Under the pieces are notes generated by a model. It was not told the origin of the DNA and searched no databases. It worked only from the letters and a program-made list of their open reading frames with translations. From assembly GCA_963777595.1 (NCBI GenBank), contig CAVZRE010000058.1, positions 3,272 to 67,271 on the forward strand: a DNA stretch of 64,000 nucleotides, read 5' to 3'. Positions 1 to 10,313 of this stretch are shown here, in pieces. The position numbers were made by a program, and so were the translations under genes. Source of the DNA: CAVVFX01 sp963777595 (GTDB lineage: Bacteria; Acidobacteriota; Terriglobia; Bryobacterales; Bryobacteraceae). Within the stretch, counting starts at the first letter, position 1, and the number at the start of each line of letters is the position of its first letter.

Positions 1-720
1 GAAATCCGCCTCGCGTCGCTGATCTTCCGCCCCGCTCAGGTCGACACTTATAAAACGGGGGCGCTGGTCACTCAGATCTACCCCAGAAATCGAGCGGGCC
101 TCGTCCTCGAATCCAATCTGGGCATCGTGAATCTGGAACAGGTCTCCCGCGACGACCGCGACGGCGACGGTAAATGGGCGCTTATCCTTGTTGATCTCGA
201 TCAGCTTTCCAAAATGGAAGAGAAGGGTGTCGACTGGCGCACCAAATTTGAATACAAACCCAACGAAATCTACTGGTCCGACGGTGCGGTTCTCAAATCC
301 GATACCATTCGCGAAGATCGCGCTCCCGATTTCAACCGCTCCCTCCACTTCCGCATGAAGGTTCATGCCGGCCCTTATCGCGCCATCATGAACGATCCTG
401 GCCGCGCTGTCGCCGTATCGGTGGATGGCCAAACCTGGAAACGTTACGAAGGTGGAGAAGAGGCTGAACTGGGCACGTTGCCCGTAAAAAACGGCACCCT
501 CGAACTCTGGGTTGACGCCTGTTATCGCGACCCCGTCTCCGTAGGACCCGTTTACTTCGACTACGTCCGCCTCTTCGCAAAAGACGATAAGGCCTCGGAT
601 GACCGCCTCTTCAAAGCTGCGTATCATATACCTGCGCCACTCGCAAGAGGCTCCGTCGACGAAAAGAAGGTCCCGGTGAAAGTGGCTGACGGGGCCTTCA
701 GGATGGCCTGTACGTTGTAG
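1..720 (+). CDS. N-terminal part of a secreted carbohydrate-active protein (5' end outside window)
   Basis: The frame is open from base 1, so the true start lies upstream. The roughly 239 visible residues look like a beta-sandwich accessory domain rich in W, Y and D. The last residues (VPVKVADG) resemble the start of the PcRGLX/YetA N-terminal domain, which continues in another frame just downstream. The stop at 718-720 is therefore probably a frameshift artefact, and this is the front of the next entry. No catalytic motif is visible in this part, and the accessory-domain assignment is inference. Confidence 0.6.
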   Translation, partial: EIRLASLIFRPAQVDTYKTGALVTQIYPRNRAGLVLESNLGIVNLEQVSRDDRDGDGKWALILVDLDQLSKMEEKGVDWRTKFEYKPNEIYWSDGAVLKSDTIREDRAPDFNRSLHFRMKVHAGPYRAIMNDPGRAVAVSVDGQTWKRYEGGEEAELGTLPVKNGTLELWVDACYRDPVSVGPVYFDYVRLFAKDDKASDDRLFKAAYHIPAPLARGSVDEKKVPVKVADGAFRMACTL

Positions 721-3067
721 CCTCCCCATCCCGCGAGGTGAACTCGCCTCTGCCGCGAATGCCACCGTCCTGGACGCCAACGGGACCCCAATCCCCACCC
801 AGAATCGATCCCTCGCAACTTGGCCGGACGGAAGCGTCAAGTGGCTCTACCTCGACTTCTCAAATAGCGGAGACAGCCGCTATATCGTCCAATACGGCAA
901 TACCGTACACCCCTTGAAGCCAACCGTTGCCGTGCAGATTCAGAAGACCGAAGCCGGCATGGAAGTCGACACCGGAGCCGTCCATTTCCTTGTGCCGAAA
1001 ACGCACTTCGGAGTCATCGAGGACAAAAACGGTCCCATCAAAATCCAGGTCACCGAAGCCTCCGGAAAAGTGTGGCAAGCCGTCGACCTGCCCGTAGAGC
1101 GCCTCGAAGTAAAACAGGACGGCCCCCTCCACGCAGTGATCGCCGCCGAAACCAAGCTCCCGAAATCCGGCGCTCCCGCCTCCGGTTTCACACACCGCGC
1201 TACCATCCACGCCTACGCCGGAAGCCCGCTGGTAGAGGTCGACTACTTCCTAGCCAACACCGATGACCGCCCCCAGATAAAAGTTCATTCCATCGTAATG
1301 CACCTCCCGTCGGACCCTTATGCCGGTCCGGAACCCTGCCCCCAACTGGTGGGGCAGACCATCGCTTTCCGTGGTCTGCCCGGCTGCGACGCAGCAGCTT
1401 CTAAAGGCTGGATCGCCCCACCCGGATCCTCTCTCAGCGTCGGAGTCCAATGGTTCCGCGAACTAGCTCCTAAGGCCCTTCGTGCCAGGCCTGGCGAGAT
1501 CCAGCTCGACCTCTGGGCCCCGGAGGGAGGCGACTACGAAATGGTTCAAGGAGTCGGCAAGACCCACCACATCGCTCTCTGGTATGGCCCTCCTCCCAAG
1601 AATCCATCCCTCCTCGCGAACGGCCCCGAATTAGCCCTGGCCGATCCCGACTGGTACGCCTCATCCGCCGCCTTCGGCCCCATCGAAACTGCCGTTAGGA
1701 GCCCCCTTCCCGCAGTCGAGAAGACCCTGTCCGCCCACATGGCCAACACCATCGTCGGCAAGGTCGGCATGGGCTTCGAAAACTACGGCGATCACTCCTC
1801 GTCGGGTTATGTGGCCGGCTCCTATCTCTGGGACAACAACGAATATGACGTCCCCGCGGGAGCAATGATCCATTTTGTCCGCACCGGCGATTCTTCCGCG
1901 CTGAACCTGGGACTCGCCTCCGCGCTGCACTATCTGGACGTCGATACCGTCCATTACTCGCGCAAACACGCCGATTGGGGCGGTGCGCCGCATACTCATA
2001 GCCACGACGAGACCGGCCCGCACACCGCGGCAGGTCCCAACATGCACCATGCTGGCTACGTCCAGGGACTCATCTGGTACACCTATTTCACCGGCGATGC
2101 CGCTGGGGTCGCCGGGGCCAAAACCATTGCCGATTGGGTACTCCATAACCTGAAGCCGGAAGAAAACGTCGGCCATATGGAACGCGCGCTCGGGCATCCT
2201 CTGATGACCTTGACCGACGTCTATGAAGCCACTGGCGAGGAGCAATATCTGCGCGGCGCGGCGCGCCTGGTCGATTGGGCCGAGAAATGGGAGCATCCCG
2301 TGCACGGCGGCTTCCTTGCTCCCATCACCGAACAACCGGCTTACTATTCCGGCTCCGGTTTCAATAGCGGCCTGATCGAGGCCGGCCTCATCAAGTTCAA
2401 CTCCTGGGCCGACCTTCCGGAGATAGACGCCATGCTGGAGCGCGATGCCCGCTTCCTGCTCACTGAAATGTGGCGTCCGCCTGCAGGCATCATGTCGAAA
2501 GGCGGTTCGCCCCGTCGAAGCGCCGAAGCGCGCCACGTATCGAGTCACCTCCGCCTGCTGCGCGCCGAATATTTGCGTACTCAGGATCCGCTGTTCCTGG
2601 CCGTGCCCTATGAAATGGTCGTCGAAGGCTTCGGAGCCAATGCCAGGGACTTCGGACCGCGCGACACCGGCCTCGTCTTCAACTACCTGCCCTGGTACCT
2701 CTCATTGCTGGACTTTCTTGGCGACCCCAAACCGGACCCGCAGTTGAAGATGTCGGCGAACGGGACCGCCTGCGTCTCAATCCACAATGCGGGAACCGAA
2801 GCCGTGGATCACCTGCGCGTCTCCTATCAGCCGCGCTTGGATTTCACCGTCGTGAAGCGGCCGCAATTGCCCGAAACTCTCGCAGCCGGAGCAACCGTGC
2901 AAGCTTGTGGAGAGCTTCAGCCCCCCGAACGCATCAACCTCACAAGCGACTACAATCGCGTCAGCTATGCCCAGTGGAGCGCGTCGTTTCATCGTGCCGG
3001 CAAACTCCGTATCTCACACGCCTGGTCGAGAATCACCCTGCCGCTGGCCGGCGCGCCTCAGCCGTAA
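719..3067 (+). CDS. PcRGLX/YetA-like (PL26-type) rhamnogalacturonan lyase family protein, frameshifted from upstream part
   Basis: The frame is open from 719 although the first usable start codon is TTG at 914. Translated residues upstream of that codon (PIPRGEL, then WPDGSVKW) are characteristic of the N-terminal domain of the PcRGLX/YetA family, so the gene continues from the preceding ORF across an indel near 700-720. The body is an all-helical toroid-like region (HHAGYVQGLIWYY-type segments, residues about 370-600 of the ORF). A C-terminal beta domain carries the LRVSYQPRLDF segment. The family includes exo-acting rhamnogalacturonan lyases that cut pectin side chains. The exact substrate cannot be told from sequence alone. 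It is probably secreted as part of plant-polysaccharide use. Confidence 0.65.
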   Translation, partial: SLPIPRGELASAANATVLDANGTPIPTQNRSLATWPDGSVKWLYLDFSNSGDSRYIVQYGNTVHPLKPTVAVQIQKTEAGMEVDTGAVHFLVPKTHFGVIEDKNGPIKIQVTEASGKVWQAVDLPVERLEVKQDGPLHAVIAAETKLPKSGAPASGFTHRATIHAYAGSPLVEVDYFLANTDDRPQIKVHSIVMHLPSDPYAGPEPCPQLVGQTIAFRGLPGCDAAASKGWIAPPGSSLSVGVQWFRELAPKALRARPGEIQLDLWAPEGGDYEMVQGVGKTHHIALWYGPPPKNPSLLANGPELALADPDWYASSAAFGPIETAVRSPLPAVEKTLSAHMANTIVGKVGMGFENYGDHSSSGYVAGSYLWDNNEYDVPAGAMIHFVRTGDSSALNLGLASALHYLDVDTVHYSRKHADWGGAPHTHSHDETGPHTAAGPNMHHAGYVQGLIWYTYFTGDAAGVAGAKTIADWVLHNLKPEENVGHMERALGHPLMTLTDVYEATGEEQYLRGAARLVDWAEKWEHPVHGGFLAPITEQPAYYSGSGFNSGLIEAGLIKFNSWADLPEIDAMLERDARFLLTEMWRPPAGIMSKGGSPRRSAEARHVSSHLRLLRAEYLRTQDPLFLAVPYEMVVEGFGANARDFGPRDTGLVFNYLPWYLSLLDFLGDPKPDPQLKMSANGTACVSIHNAGTEAVDHLRVSYQPRLDFTVVKRPQLPETLAAGATVQACGELQPPERINLTSDYNRVSYAQWSASFHRAGKLRISHAWSRITLPLAGAPQP

Positions 3068-3105
3068 GGCCGTTATCCTTGCTATGCTTGGGGCAAAGGC
3101 ACCGA

Positions 3106-3939
3106 ATGGGCATGCGGAAAGCGTTACTGATCGCGGTAGGTGCGTTGGCTTTTCTGGGTACTGTCTTCGCTTTTCAGAGGCCTTTCCGCCAATACCAGGG
3201 CGTCGAATACCGCAGCTTCGAGCTCCCGCCAGACTACCAGGAGAAGAGCGAATGGGTCTTTGCCCGCCTCATGTATCCTCCCGGGCCCAACGACGGTTAT
3301 CGCGGACGTTTCGATGGTGACTGGCGCGAAGGCTTGTCGATCTGGACGCAGGATTATCCGCGCGCCGACCGGCATTTCTTCGGAAGCTCGTCCGCCGCCT
3401 TGACCCGCATTCACGTGCGCTCCGTCGAGCAGCCCGTCAATCTGGACGATGGCGACGATGTCTACAACTGGCCATGGCTCTATGCCGTCCAGGTCGGCGA
3501 ATGGCGGCTCACCGACGCGCAGGCGCAAGATCATGCGCGAGTATCTGCTGCGCGGCGGTTTCTTCATGGCCGACGATTTCTGGGGCACTTCCGAATGGGC
3601 AGATGTTTCAGGACAGCATGCGGCAGGTTTTTCCGGATCGGCCGAGTCGTCGAAATCCCGGATAACGATCCGATCTTTCACACGGTCTACGATCTGGACG
3701 ACCGCTATCAGGTGCCCGGGCTTCGAGCATCTGCGATCGCGGCTACAAGGACGATGGCAAGGGTGGCGCACTGGCGCGGAATCTACGACGACAAAGGCCG
3801 CATCATGGTCGCGATCTCGTTCAACTCCGATCTCGGCGATTCGTGGGAGTGGGCCGACGCTCCGGAATATCCGGAGAAGTTCTCGGCCTTGGGTATTCGC
3901 ATCGGCGTGAACTACATCATTTACGCCATGACGCACTGA
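3106..3939 (+). CDS. DUF4159 domain-containing protein (with compensating frameshifts)
   Basis: ATG at 3106 gives an N-terminal hydrophobic anchor (residues about 4-22) and then a DUF4159 domain. Recognisable blocks are NWPWLYAVQVGEW, IPDNDPIFHTVYDLDDRYQVPG, HWRGIYDDKGRIMVAI and YPEKFSALGIRIGVNYIIY. The conserved block REYLLRGGFFMADDFWGT appears in a different frame (around 3530-3600), as does the stretch near 3715-3770, so several indels shift the frame out and back. In the family this is a periplasmic or secreted domain of unknown function, common in Acidobacteriota and Planctomycetes and related to class I glutamine-amidotransferase-like folds. It starts 39 bp after the lyase gene and may be co-transcribed. 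Confidence 0.8.
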   Translation: MGMRKALLIAVGALAFLGTVFAFQRPFRQYQGVEYRSFELPPDYQEKSEWVFARLMYPPGPNDGYRGRFDGDWREGLSIWTQDYPRADRHFFGSSSAALTRIHVRSVEQPVNLDDGDDVYNWPWLYAVQVGEWRLTDAQAQDHARVSAARRFLHGRRFLGHFRMGRCFRTACGRFFRIGRVVEIPDNDPIFHTVYDLDDRYQVPGLRASAIAATRTMARVAHWRGIYDDKGRIMVAISFNSDLGDSWEWADAPEYPEKFSALGIRIGVNYIIYAMTH

Positions 3940-4025
3940 GCTGTCCTTGGGTGACAGACTTCAGTCATTCGCAACACAGGCGCCTACCACAAGCTCGCAC
4001 CTCGAGACTCGCCTATGCTTGAATC

Positions 4026-5214
4026 ATGAGGATTTTGCTCTTCAGCGGAAAAGGCGGAGTGGGTAAAACAAGTGTCGCCGCCGCTACCGGTCTGCAACTT
4101 GCGAAGCTCGGATATCGCACTCTGGTGATGAGCGTCGATCCCGCCCACAGCCTCGCCGACGCTTTCGATCTCGAAGCCAACCTTTTCCAGGCGAAGACCG
4201 CCGACCCGCTGCCGGTGACCGACCATCTCTCCATCCACGAAGTCAACATCCAGCACGAGATCAAACGCTACTGGCGCGAGATCTCGACGTACATCATTTC
4301 CATCCTCCGCACCACCGGCGTCAGCGACATCGAAGCCGAAGAACTCGCCATCCTGCCGGGCATGGAAGAGCTGAGCGCCATGATGTACGTCAATCAGTAC
4401 CGGCGCGAAGGCCGCTACGACGTGGTGGTGCTGGACTGCGCGCCCACCGCCGAATCGCTGCGCTTCGTCAGCATGCCGACCACGCTCGACTGGTACATGA
4501 AGCACATCTTTCCCTGGCAGCGTGGATTGCTGAAAGCGGTACGTCCCATCGCCAATCGCGTCTCGCCTGTGGAACTGCCGACGCGACAGCTATTTCGCCA
4601 ATATGCAGCAGCTCTTCACCGCATCGAAGGCGTCGAGGAAGTGCTGGAGGATCCGAAAGTAACCAGCGTCCGGCTGGTTACCAATCCGGAGAAGATGGTG
4701 TTGCGCGAGACCCAGCGCGCCTTCGTCTATTTCCTCCTGCACGGGCTTATCCGTCGATCAAATCGTCGTCAATCGCGTTCTGCCTGATACGGTCAAGGAT
4801 GAATGGTTCGACGAGTGGCGCAGGGCGCAGGGAGGCGTCATCGAAGAGATCGAACGATACTTCGCTCCCGTGCCGGTCAGGCGCGTGCCCTTGTTTACTC
4901 ACGAAGTGCTGGGGCGTGAGCGTTTGGAGGATCTGGCGCGCGTGCTCTACCACGATCGCGACGATCCCTCCGAAGTCACCCAAACCGAGCCGCCTTTCCG
5001 ATTTGAAAAAACCGGCGAACAATATAGCGTCCGGCTGCGTCTTCCTTTTGCGGTGAAAGGCGATGTAGGCTTGTTTAAGAAGGGTGATGAACTCGTCGTC
5101 ACCATTGGCACGCTGCGGCGTCACATCGGACTGCCCACCTCGATGGCTAGCCTGCTGCCGTCCCGTGCGAGACTGGAGAATCAGGAACTAATTGTCGAAA
5201 TGAAGGAGACTTAA
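4026..5214 (+). CDS. ArsA/GET3-family anion-transporting ATPase (frameshift near 4745)
   Basis: This is a soluble deviant-Walker P-loop ATPase of the ArsA/TRC40 class. The N-terminus has the GKGGVGKT loop (residues 8-15), then the SVDPAHSLADAF switch-I block and the DCAPTAESLRF switch-II block. The first frame ends at 4787 after LLHGL. The expected continuation VDQIVVNRVLP is found at once in the next frame and runs to 5214, ending in a small beta domain (LRLPFAVKGDVGLFKKGDELVVTIG) typical of bacterial ArsA-like proteins with a C-terminal HSP20-like fold. Joined, the protein is about 395 residues, normal for the family. No arsenite pump or ArsR gene is nearby, so a role in arsenic resistance is not supported. 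A targeting or metal-handling role is possible. Confidence 0.85.
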
Positions 5215-5217
5215 GGT

Positions 5218-5442
5218 ATGAGCGAAGAAACCAAGCATTGCGAAAACCCGGGCTGCTTCTGTCGTGGACTCGGCCCTGAGGCGACGGCGTTCGCCGAACA
5301 TCTATGGTCGAAAGTCACCCGCGACCACTTCCGCAACTCACGCGTCGAATTCCTGAAAGGAATCCGCAGCCTGATCGACGATCGGATTGAACGTCTTCAA
5401 CGTCACGCCGAGCCCAAAGGCACTCAAGTCCCGGTAGATTAG
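5218..5442 (+). CDS. Small cysteine-containing protein downstream of ArsA-like ATPase
   Basis: This 74-residue protein starts 3 bp after the ArsA-like stop codon (TAA ggt ATG), so it is very probably translated from the same message. The N-terminus holds a compact Cys cluster (C-x4-C-x-C within CENPGCFC). The rest is predicted helical with many charged residues (KVTRDHFRNSRVEFLKGIRSLIDDRIERL). I do not recognise the family. The Cys cluster suggests metal or redox chemistry linked to the ATPase, but that is only inference from position. Confidence 0.6.
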   Translation: MSEETKHCENPGCFCRGLGPEATAFAEHLWSKVTRDHFRNSRVEFLKGIRSLIDDRIERLQRHAEPKGTQVPVD

Positions 5443-5465
5443 CGCTTGCGTGACAAGCGTTAGTG

Positions 5466-6875
5466 TCATTTCTTCGTAGCCCGTAGATATTCGTCGACGC
5501 TGTAGTAAGTGCCGCCAGTATAAAGACGGCCCTTGTCCTCCACCAGTTCGTGCCAGTCAAGCTTCCACGAATCTCCCGTACGCTTCATCCACGCGTTTAA
5601 ACGGCCGTCCATTTCCGCTACCAGCGCGGCATTATCAATGAGATTGTGCATCTCGTACGGATCTTTCTCGAGATCGTAAAGCACCCACGGTTTCGCCTCG
5701 AACCGTGCATACATATACCGATGCGTGCGAACGCCTCTCCAGCCGTCCTCCGTGCCATCGCCTTGGAAAGGACCGAAAATTTGAAAGTAGGCGGAATCCG
5801 GAGCCGCGCTCGATTTTCCTAGAATCACTTCAGACAAATCCGCTCCCTGCATCTCTGCCGGCGGCTTGACACCGCATAACCCGAGCCAGGTCGGCGCGAA
5901 GTCGACGTGCGTAAACATAGCGTCGCTGCGCGTTCCCCTCTTGATCCGCGACGGACACCGGAGGATCCCCGGCACCCGGATGGATTCCTCCCACGGCTTC
6001 CGTTTCAGCCGCCGGCCTTCCGAACCCAACATGTCGCCATGATCCGAGGAGAGCATGACGATGGTGTTGTCATCCGCGGCAGCTGCCAACCTGCCGATCT
6101 GCGCGTCCACGGCGGACACGTTACCGTAATACTGGGCGATTTCCTTCGGTCCCGGCAATCCTGTTCCAGCCTCCCAGTTAGGACGCATATGCAGTTTCGC
6201 GGGATCGTACATGGCGGCAAATTCCGGCGGCGCTTTATACGGATCATGCGGAGGCCCCATCGAGACGATCAGGAACCAGGGCCGCGAGTCGTGCGTGTCC
6301 TTCATGAAATCGAGTGCGATATCTGTCCAGACCTCAGCCTCGAATTTATGGATCGGGATAGGATCTGGAGTGTCGCGAAAATATTGCGTGTTGAAGTGCG
6401 AGTGGTTGCATTCGTTGGCCGCCCAGAATTGGAAACCATGACGCCTGGGCCCCGGCGGAATAAATCCCGGCATGCGCGGACCTCCGTCCAGGTGCCATTT
6501 CCCGATGAAGCCGGTGCGGTATCCGGCCGTGCCGAGCAACTCCGCAATCGATATCACCGATTCGCGCAAGCGGAGATCGTTTGCCACCATGCCATTGCGC
6601 GACGCGTACGTGCCGGTAAGCATGTTGGCGCGAGCGGGGCAGCACACTGGCGTATTTGCGAAGGTATTTGGCAGCAGCACGCCATCCGCGGCGAGCCTGT
6701 CGATGTTGGGCGTGTGGACGTCCGTATTACCCATGCACCCAAGAGCTTGTGCGCGCAGTTGATCGGGCAGGATGAAAAGGATATTGGGGCGTTTTGCGGG
6801 GACTGCGCCGTGCACCAGAGCAGCGCCGCCCAGGGCTCCCAGAAACGATCGTCGAGTTGGCAAGGAGGGTATCAA
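5466..6875 (-). CDS. Sulfatase (type I, formylglycine-dependent), TAT-exported
   Basis: A 469-residue protein whose N-terminus TRRSFLGALGG is a twin-arginine signal. The N-terminal alkaline-phosphatase-fold core starts NILFILPDQLRAQALG and supplies the metal-binding aspartate. The maturation motif C-x-P-x-R is present as C78-C-P-A-R82 with TGTYASRNG behind it, so Cys78 should be oxidised to formylglycine. A second metal block, MLSSDHGDMLG, follows. The C-terminal subdomain includes LYDLEKDPYEMHNL, standard for arylsulfatase/choline-sulfatase-like enzymes. It is convergent with the ArsA group and divergent from the peptidase gene at 6973. The substrate is unknown; a sulfated polysaccharide would fit the neighbouring lyase. 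Confidence 0.92.
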   Translation of the reverse strand: MIPSLPTRRSFLGALGGAALVHGAVPAKRPNILFILPDQLRAQALGCMGNTDVHTPNIDRLAADGVLLPNTFANTPVCCPARANMLTGTYASRNGMVANDLRLRESVISIAELLGTAGYRTGFIGKWHLDGGPRMPGFIPPGPRRHGFQFWAANECNHSHFNTQYFRDTPDPIPIHKFEAEVWTDIALDFMKDTHDSRPWFLIVSMGPPHDPYKAPPEFAAMYDPAKLHMRPNWEAGTGLPGPKEIAQYYGNVSAVDAQIGRLAAAADDNTIVMLSSDHGDMLGSEGRRLKRKPWEESIRVPGILRCPSRIKRGTRSDAMFTHVDFAPTWLGLCGVKPPAEMQGADLSEVILGKSSAAPDSAYFQIFGPFQGDGTEDGWRGVRTHRYMYARFEAKPWVLYDLEKDPYEMHNLIDNAALVAEMDGRLNAWMKRTGDSWKLDWHELVEDKGRLYTGGTYYSVDEYLRATKK

Positions 6876-6972
6876 ATGGCATTATTTCATGTTCAGGGGG
6901 CTGAGGGGATGCGGGGGCGACTGCGAGCGCCCTACATTTGCGCGATGATACAAGCTAGCGAGTGAACCTGCC

Positions 6973-9900
6973 ATGCGTTCGATCCTTTTCTTTTTCATCT
7001 CAGCGGGCCTAGCCGCTGCCGCTCCGGCTCTTCATCTGTTACAGCAGCCTTCCCTGAGCCGGAATCACATCGTGTTTACCTACGCGGGCGATCTTTGGAT
7101 TGTGGCGCGTTCGGGCGGCGATGCTACGCGCCTGACTACCGGCGTCGGCATCGAAAGCAATCCTGTGTTTTCGCCCGACGGCTCGATGATCGCGTTTAGC
7201 GGCTCCTACGACGGGAACATCGACGTCTATACCATTCCCGCGAGCGGCGGTGTACCCAAGCGAATCACTTATCATCCCGATGCGGACTATGCGGTCGCCT
7301 GGACGCCGGACGGGTCGCACATCGTCTTCCGATCCACGCGCGACTCTCATGCGGGTGAAGCCAAACTCTATTCCGTTCCGGCTACCGGCGGCTTCGCGCA
7401 ACCTCTGCCGTTGCCGCTTGCGTACTCTGGCGCGTTTTCTCCCGATGGCGAGCCGGCTTCTCTACGCTCCGACTGGCGGCGGCTCCCCGTTTTCATTCGA
7501 TAGCTACGTCGCGTGGAAAAGATATCGTGGCGGCCGCGCCAGTTTTCTCAGCATCATCGATCTGAGGACGCTTGATACGGAGAAAATCCCGCGACAGAAC
7601 TCCAACGATTTCAATCCCATGTGGATCGGCGATAAGATTTATTTCCTTTCGGATCGCGATGGCGCGGTAACGCTCTATCGCTACGATCCCGCGAAAAAGC
7701 AGGTGAGCCAGCTGGTGCGAAACAGCGGCTTCGATATCCGCAGCGCCAGCGCGGCCGAGGGCGGAATTGTCTATGACCAGTTTGGCGAGCTCTTCTTCTA
7801 CGATCTCGGACAAGCGAAATCGAAGCGCATCGATGTCAACATCGTTGGTGACATGCCGGAGGTACGGACGCACTTTACCGACGTCAGCCGCGAACTGCGC
7901 AATGCGCACATCTCGCCATCCGGCGTGCGGGCGCTCTTCGAGGCGCATGGCGAAATCCTGACAGCTGCCGGCCTCGCACGGCGACACCCGCAATCTGACC
8001 AATACGCCCGGCGTCATGGAGCGAGAGCCGGCATGGGCGCCGGACGGTCGGCGGATCGCGTACTTCTCGGACGAGTCCGGCGAGTATGCTTTGCACATCC
8101 GGTCGCAGAACTGGGGAGGGCAGGTGAGGAAGTTTCCGCTGGCAGGGCGGGTCGGCTTATTATTTCGAGTCCGCTGTGGTCGCCCGACAGTCAAGCTGAT
8201 TTGCTTTTACGACAATCAGCTCAATGTCTGGTATCTAAATACGCAGTCCGGCAAACTCACCAAAGTCGACACCAACTACCAGCACGACATCGATCACGAG
8301 ATGGCGTGGTCGCCGGATTCGAAATGGATCGCGTATACCAAATCGCTGCCGAATACGCTTACCAGGTATTGCTGTATTCCATCGACAGCGGCCAAAGCAC
8401 GCCGGTCAGCGACGGCATGAGCGATGCCCATTACCCGGCTTTTGATCGGGACGGGCAAGTATCTTTATTTCACTGCCAGCACCAATAATGGCGGGACGAA
8501 GAGCCATCTCGACATGACGTCGGATGTGTACCAGCCCACAAGCAATATCTATGCGTCGGTGCTATCTGCCGATGGCGTGTCACCCGTAAGGCCGCAGAGC
8601 GACGAGGAAAAACCGCCGGCGCCGAAACCCGCTGAGGCGAAGGCAATGCCCCAACCGGTCTCCGTGCATCTCGATCTGGCCCACCTGCAGGATCGAATTG
8701 TGCCGCTGCCGGCTCCGGCACTGAACTACGTCGGCTTGCAAACCGGTAAGCCCGGAAAGCTATATCTGATCGACTCCGGTTCGAGCGGGCGCACGGTGCG
8801 ATCGTTCGATGTCAAGACCCATGCGACTGAGAAGCTTGGCGAGGGTATCCGCGAAGCCGAACTCTCCTTCGACGGCGAGAAGATGCTGCTCGAATTTGCG
8901 CCGCCACGTAATTCCGAAGGCATCACGCAAGCTTTCACACCGCAGTATGCGATTGTTTCCGCAACCGCGCCGTGGAAAGCGGGCGAAGGCATGCTTCGGC
9001 TGAACGGTACGCAGGTGAAGGTCGATCCGCGCGCCGAATGGAGGCAGATGTATCACGAGGTCTGGCGCATCGAACGAAGCCATTTTTACGATCCTCATTA
9101 CCATGGCGTCGACGTCGCGGCTCGCGAGAAATTGTTCGAGCCGTATCTTGATTCCATCGCCTCACGCGCGGACCTGAACTACATCTTTCAGGAGATGCTG
9201 AGCGATATTACGGTCGGGCATCTGCGCGGATCTGGTGGCACGATTCCCAGCGCGCTAAAGGTTGCAGGCGGCCTGCTGGGCGCGGACTACGAGATCGCCG
9301 GCGGCCATTATCGCATTCGCCGGATTTATAGCGGAGAGCTTTGGAACCCGCAGGTTCGCGGACCTCTCGCGCAGCCCGGCTTGAAGGTTAAGGTGGGCGA
9401 CTTCATCCTGGCAGTGAACGGCGAGGACGTCGCGGGGACCGATGATCTCTCGCGTATGCTCGAAGGCACATCCGGTAAGACGGTAATTCTCCAAGTGGCT
9501 TCGGATGCGTCCGGAGCGGGAACGCACGAGATTTCCGTCGTACCGGTGGCGTCGGAAAGCGCTCTGCGGATGGCGGCGTGGGTGGAAGACAATCGACGCA
9601 AGGTGGACCAATTGAGCGGCGGCAAGCTCGCATACGTCTATATGCCCGATACCGCGATGCCCGGCTTCACTAGCTTTAATCGATATTTCTTCGCACAAAC
9701 CGACAAGCAGGGCGTGGTGCTCGACGAGCGCTTTAATCATGGAGGACAAGCGGCTGATTATGTTATCGAAGTCCTGCGCCGTACGCTCATGAACTACTGG
9801 GCGCCGCGGTACGGAGCGATTTACCGGACCCCGCAGGCCGCGGTCTTCGGGCCCAAGGTTATGATTACCAACGAATACGCGGGATCGGGTGGCGATGCCA

Positions 9901-10274
9901 TGCCCTGGTATTTCCGCGAAAGCCGCCTCGGCACGTTGGTGGGAACACGAACCTGGGGCGGCTTGGTGGGAATTTCGGGTACTCCACCGCTGATGGATGG
10001 CGCCAGCGTCACCTCACCCGACTTCGCTTTCTTCAGTCCATCGGGCGAGTGGGACGTGGAAAATCATGGCGTCACTCCGGACGTGATGGTCGAGATGGAG
10101 CCCAAGCTAGTCGCTAAAGGGCAGGATCCACAATTGCAACGGGCGGTGGCAGTGGCGATGGAGCAACTCACCAAGACTCCGTCAGCTGAGCCGAAGAAGC
10201 CGAAATATCCGAATTACCATCCTGTCACTCAGGAGAGAAAGGCCGGATCTGAGCCTGTCGGCGGTACTCAGTGA
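6973..10274 (+). CDS. Tricorn-like S41 family peptidase (multiple frameshifts)
   Basis: The gene spans about 1,100 codons, the usual size for tricorn-type proteases, but is split over at least four overlapping frames with slips near 7452, 7970, 8170, 8360 and 8455. Order: signal peptide (MRSILFFFISAGLAAAA), WD40/TolB-like beta-propeller repeats (FSPDGSMIAFSG, WTPDGSHIVFRS, WAPDGRRIAYFSD, WSPDSKWIAYTKS), a second propeller, a core helical domain (YHEVWRIERSHFYDP), a PDZ domain (VKVGDFILAVNGEDVAGT) and the C-terminal S41 catalytic domain. The nucleophile serine lies in EYAGSGGDAMPWYF. It is predicted to degrade oligopeptides in the periplasm. Each frame carries conserved sequence, so sequencing indels explain the breaks better than decay. 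Confidence 0.9.
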
Positions 10275-10313
10275 ACGAACGCTGGAAGTGATAATATCCA
10301 TAACAGAGAGGCA

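Noticed and set aside
1661..2548. 295-residue minus-strand ORF
   Set aside because: It lies entirely antisense to the lyase gene and shows no domain; a GC-rich shadow frame.
4026..5442. Arsenic-resistance operon
   Set aside because: Only the ArsA-like ATPase is present. No ArsB, ArsC, ArsD or ArsR gene is nearby, and the C-terminal domain is unlike that of pump ATPases.
6973..8488. Several separate small genes before the S41 peptidase
   Set aside because: Each overlapping frame carries a consecutive part of one tricorn-like beta-propeller, so they are pieces of one gene split by indels.
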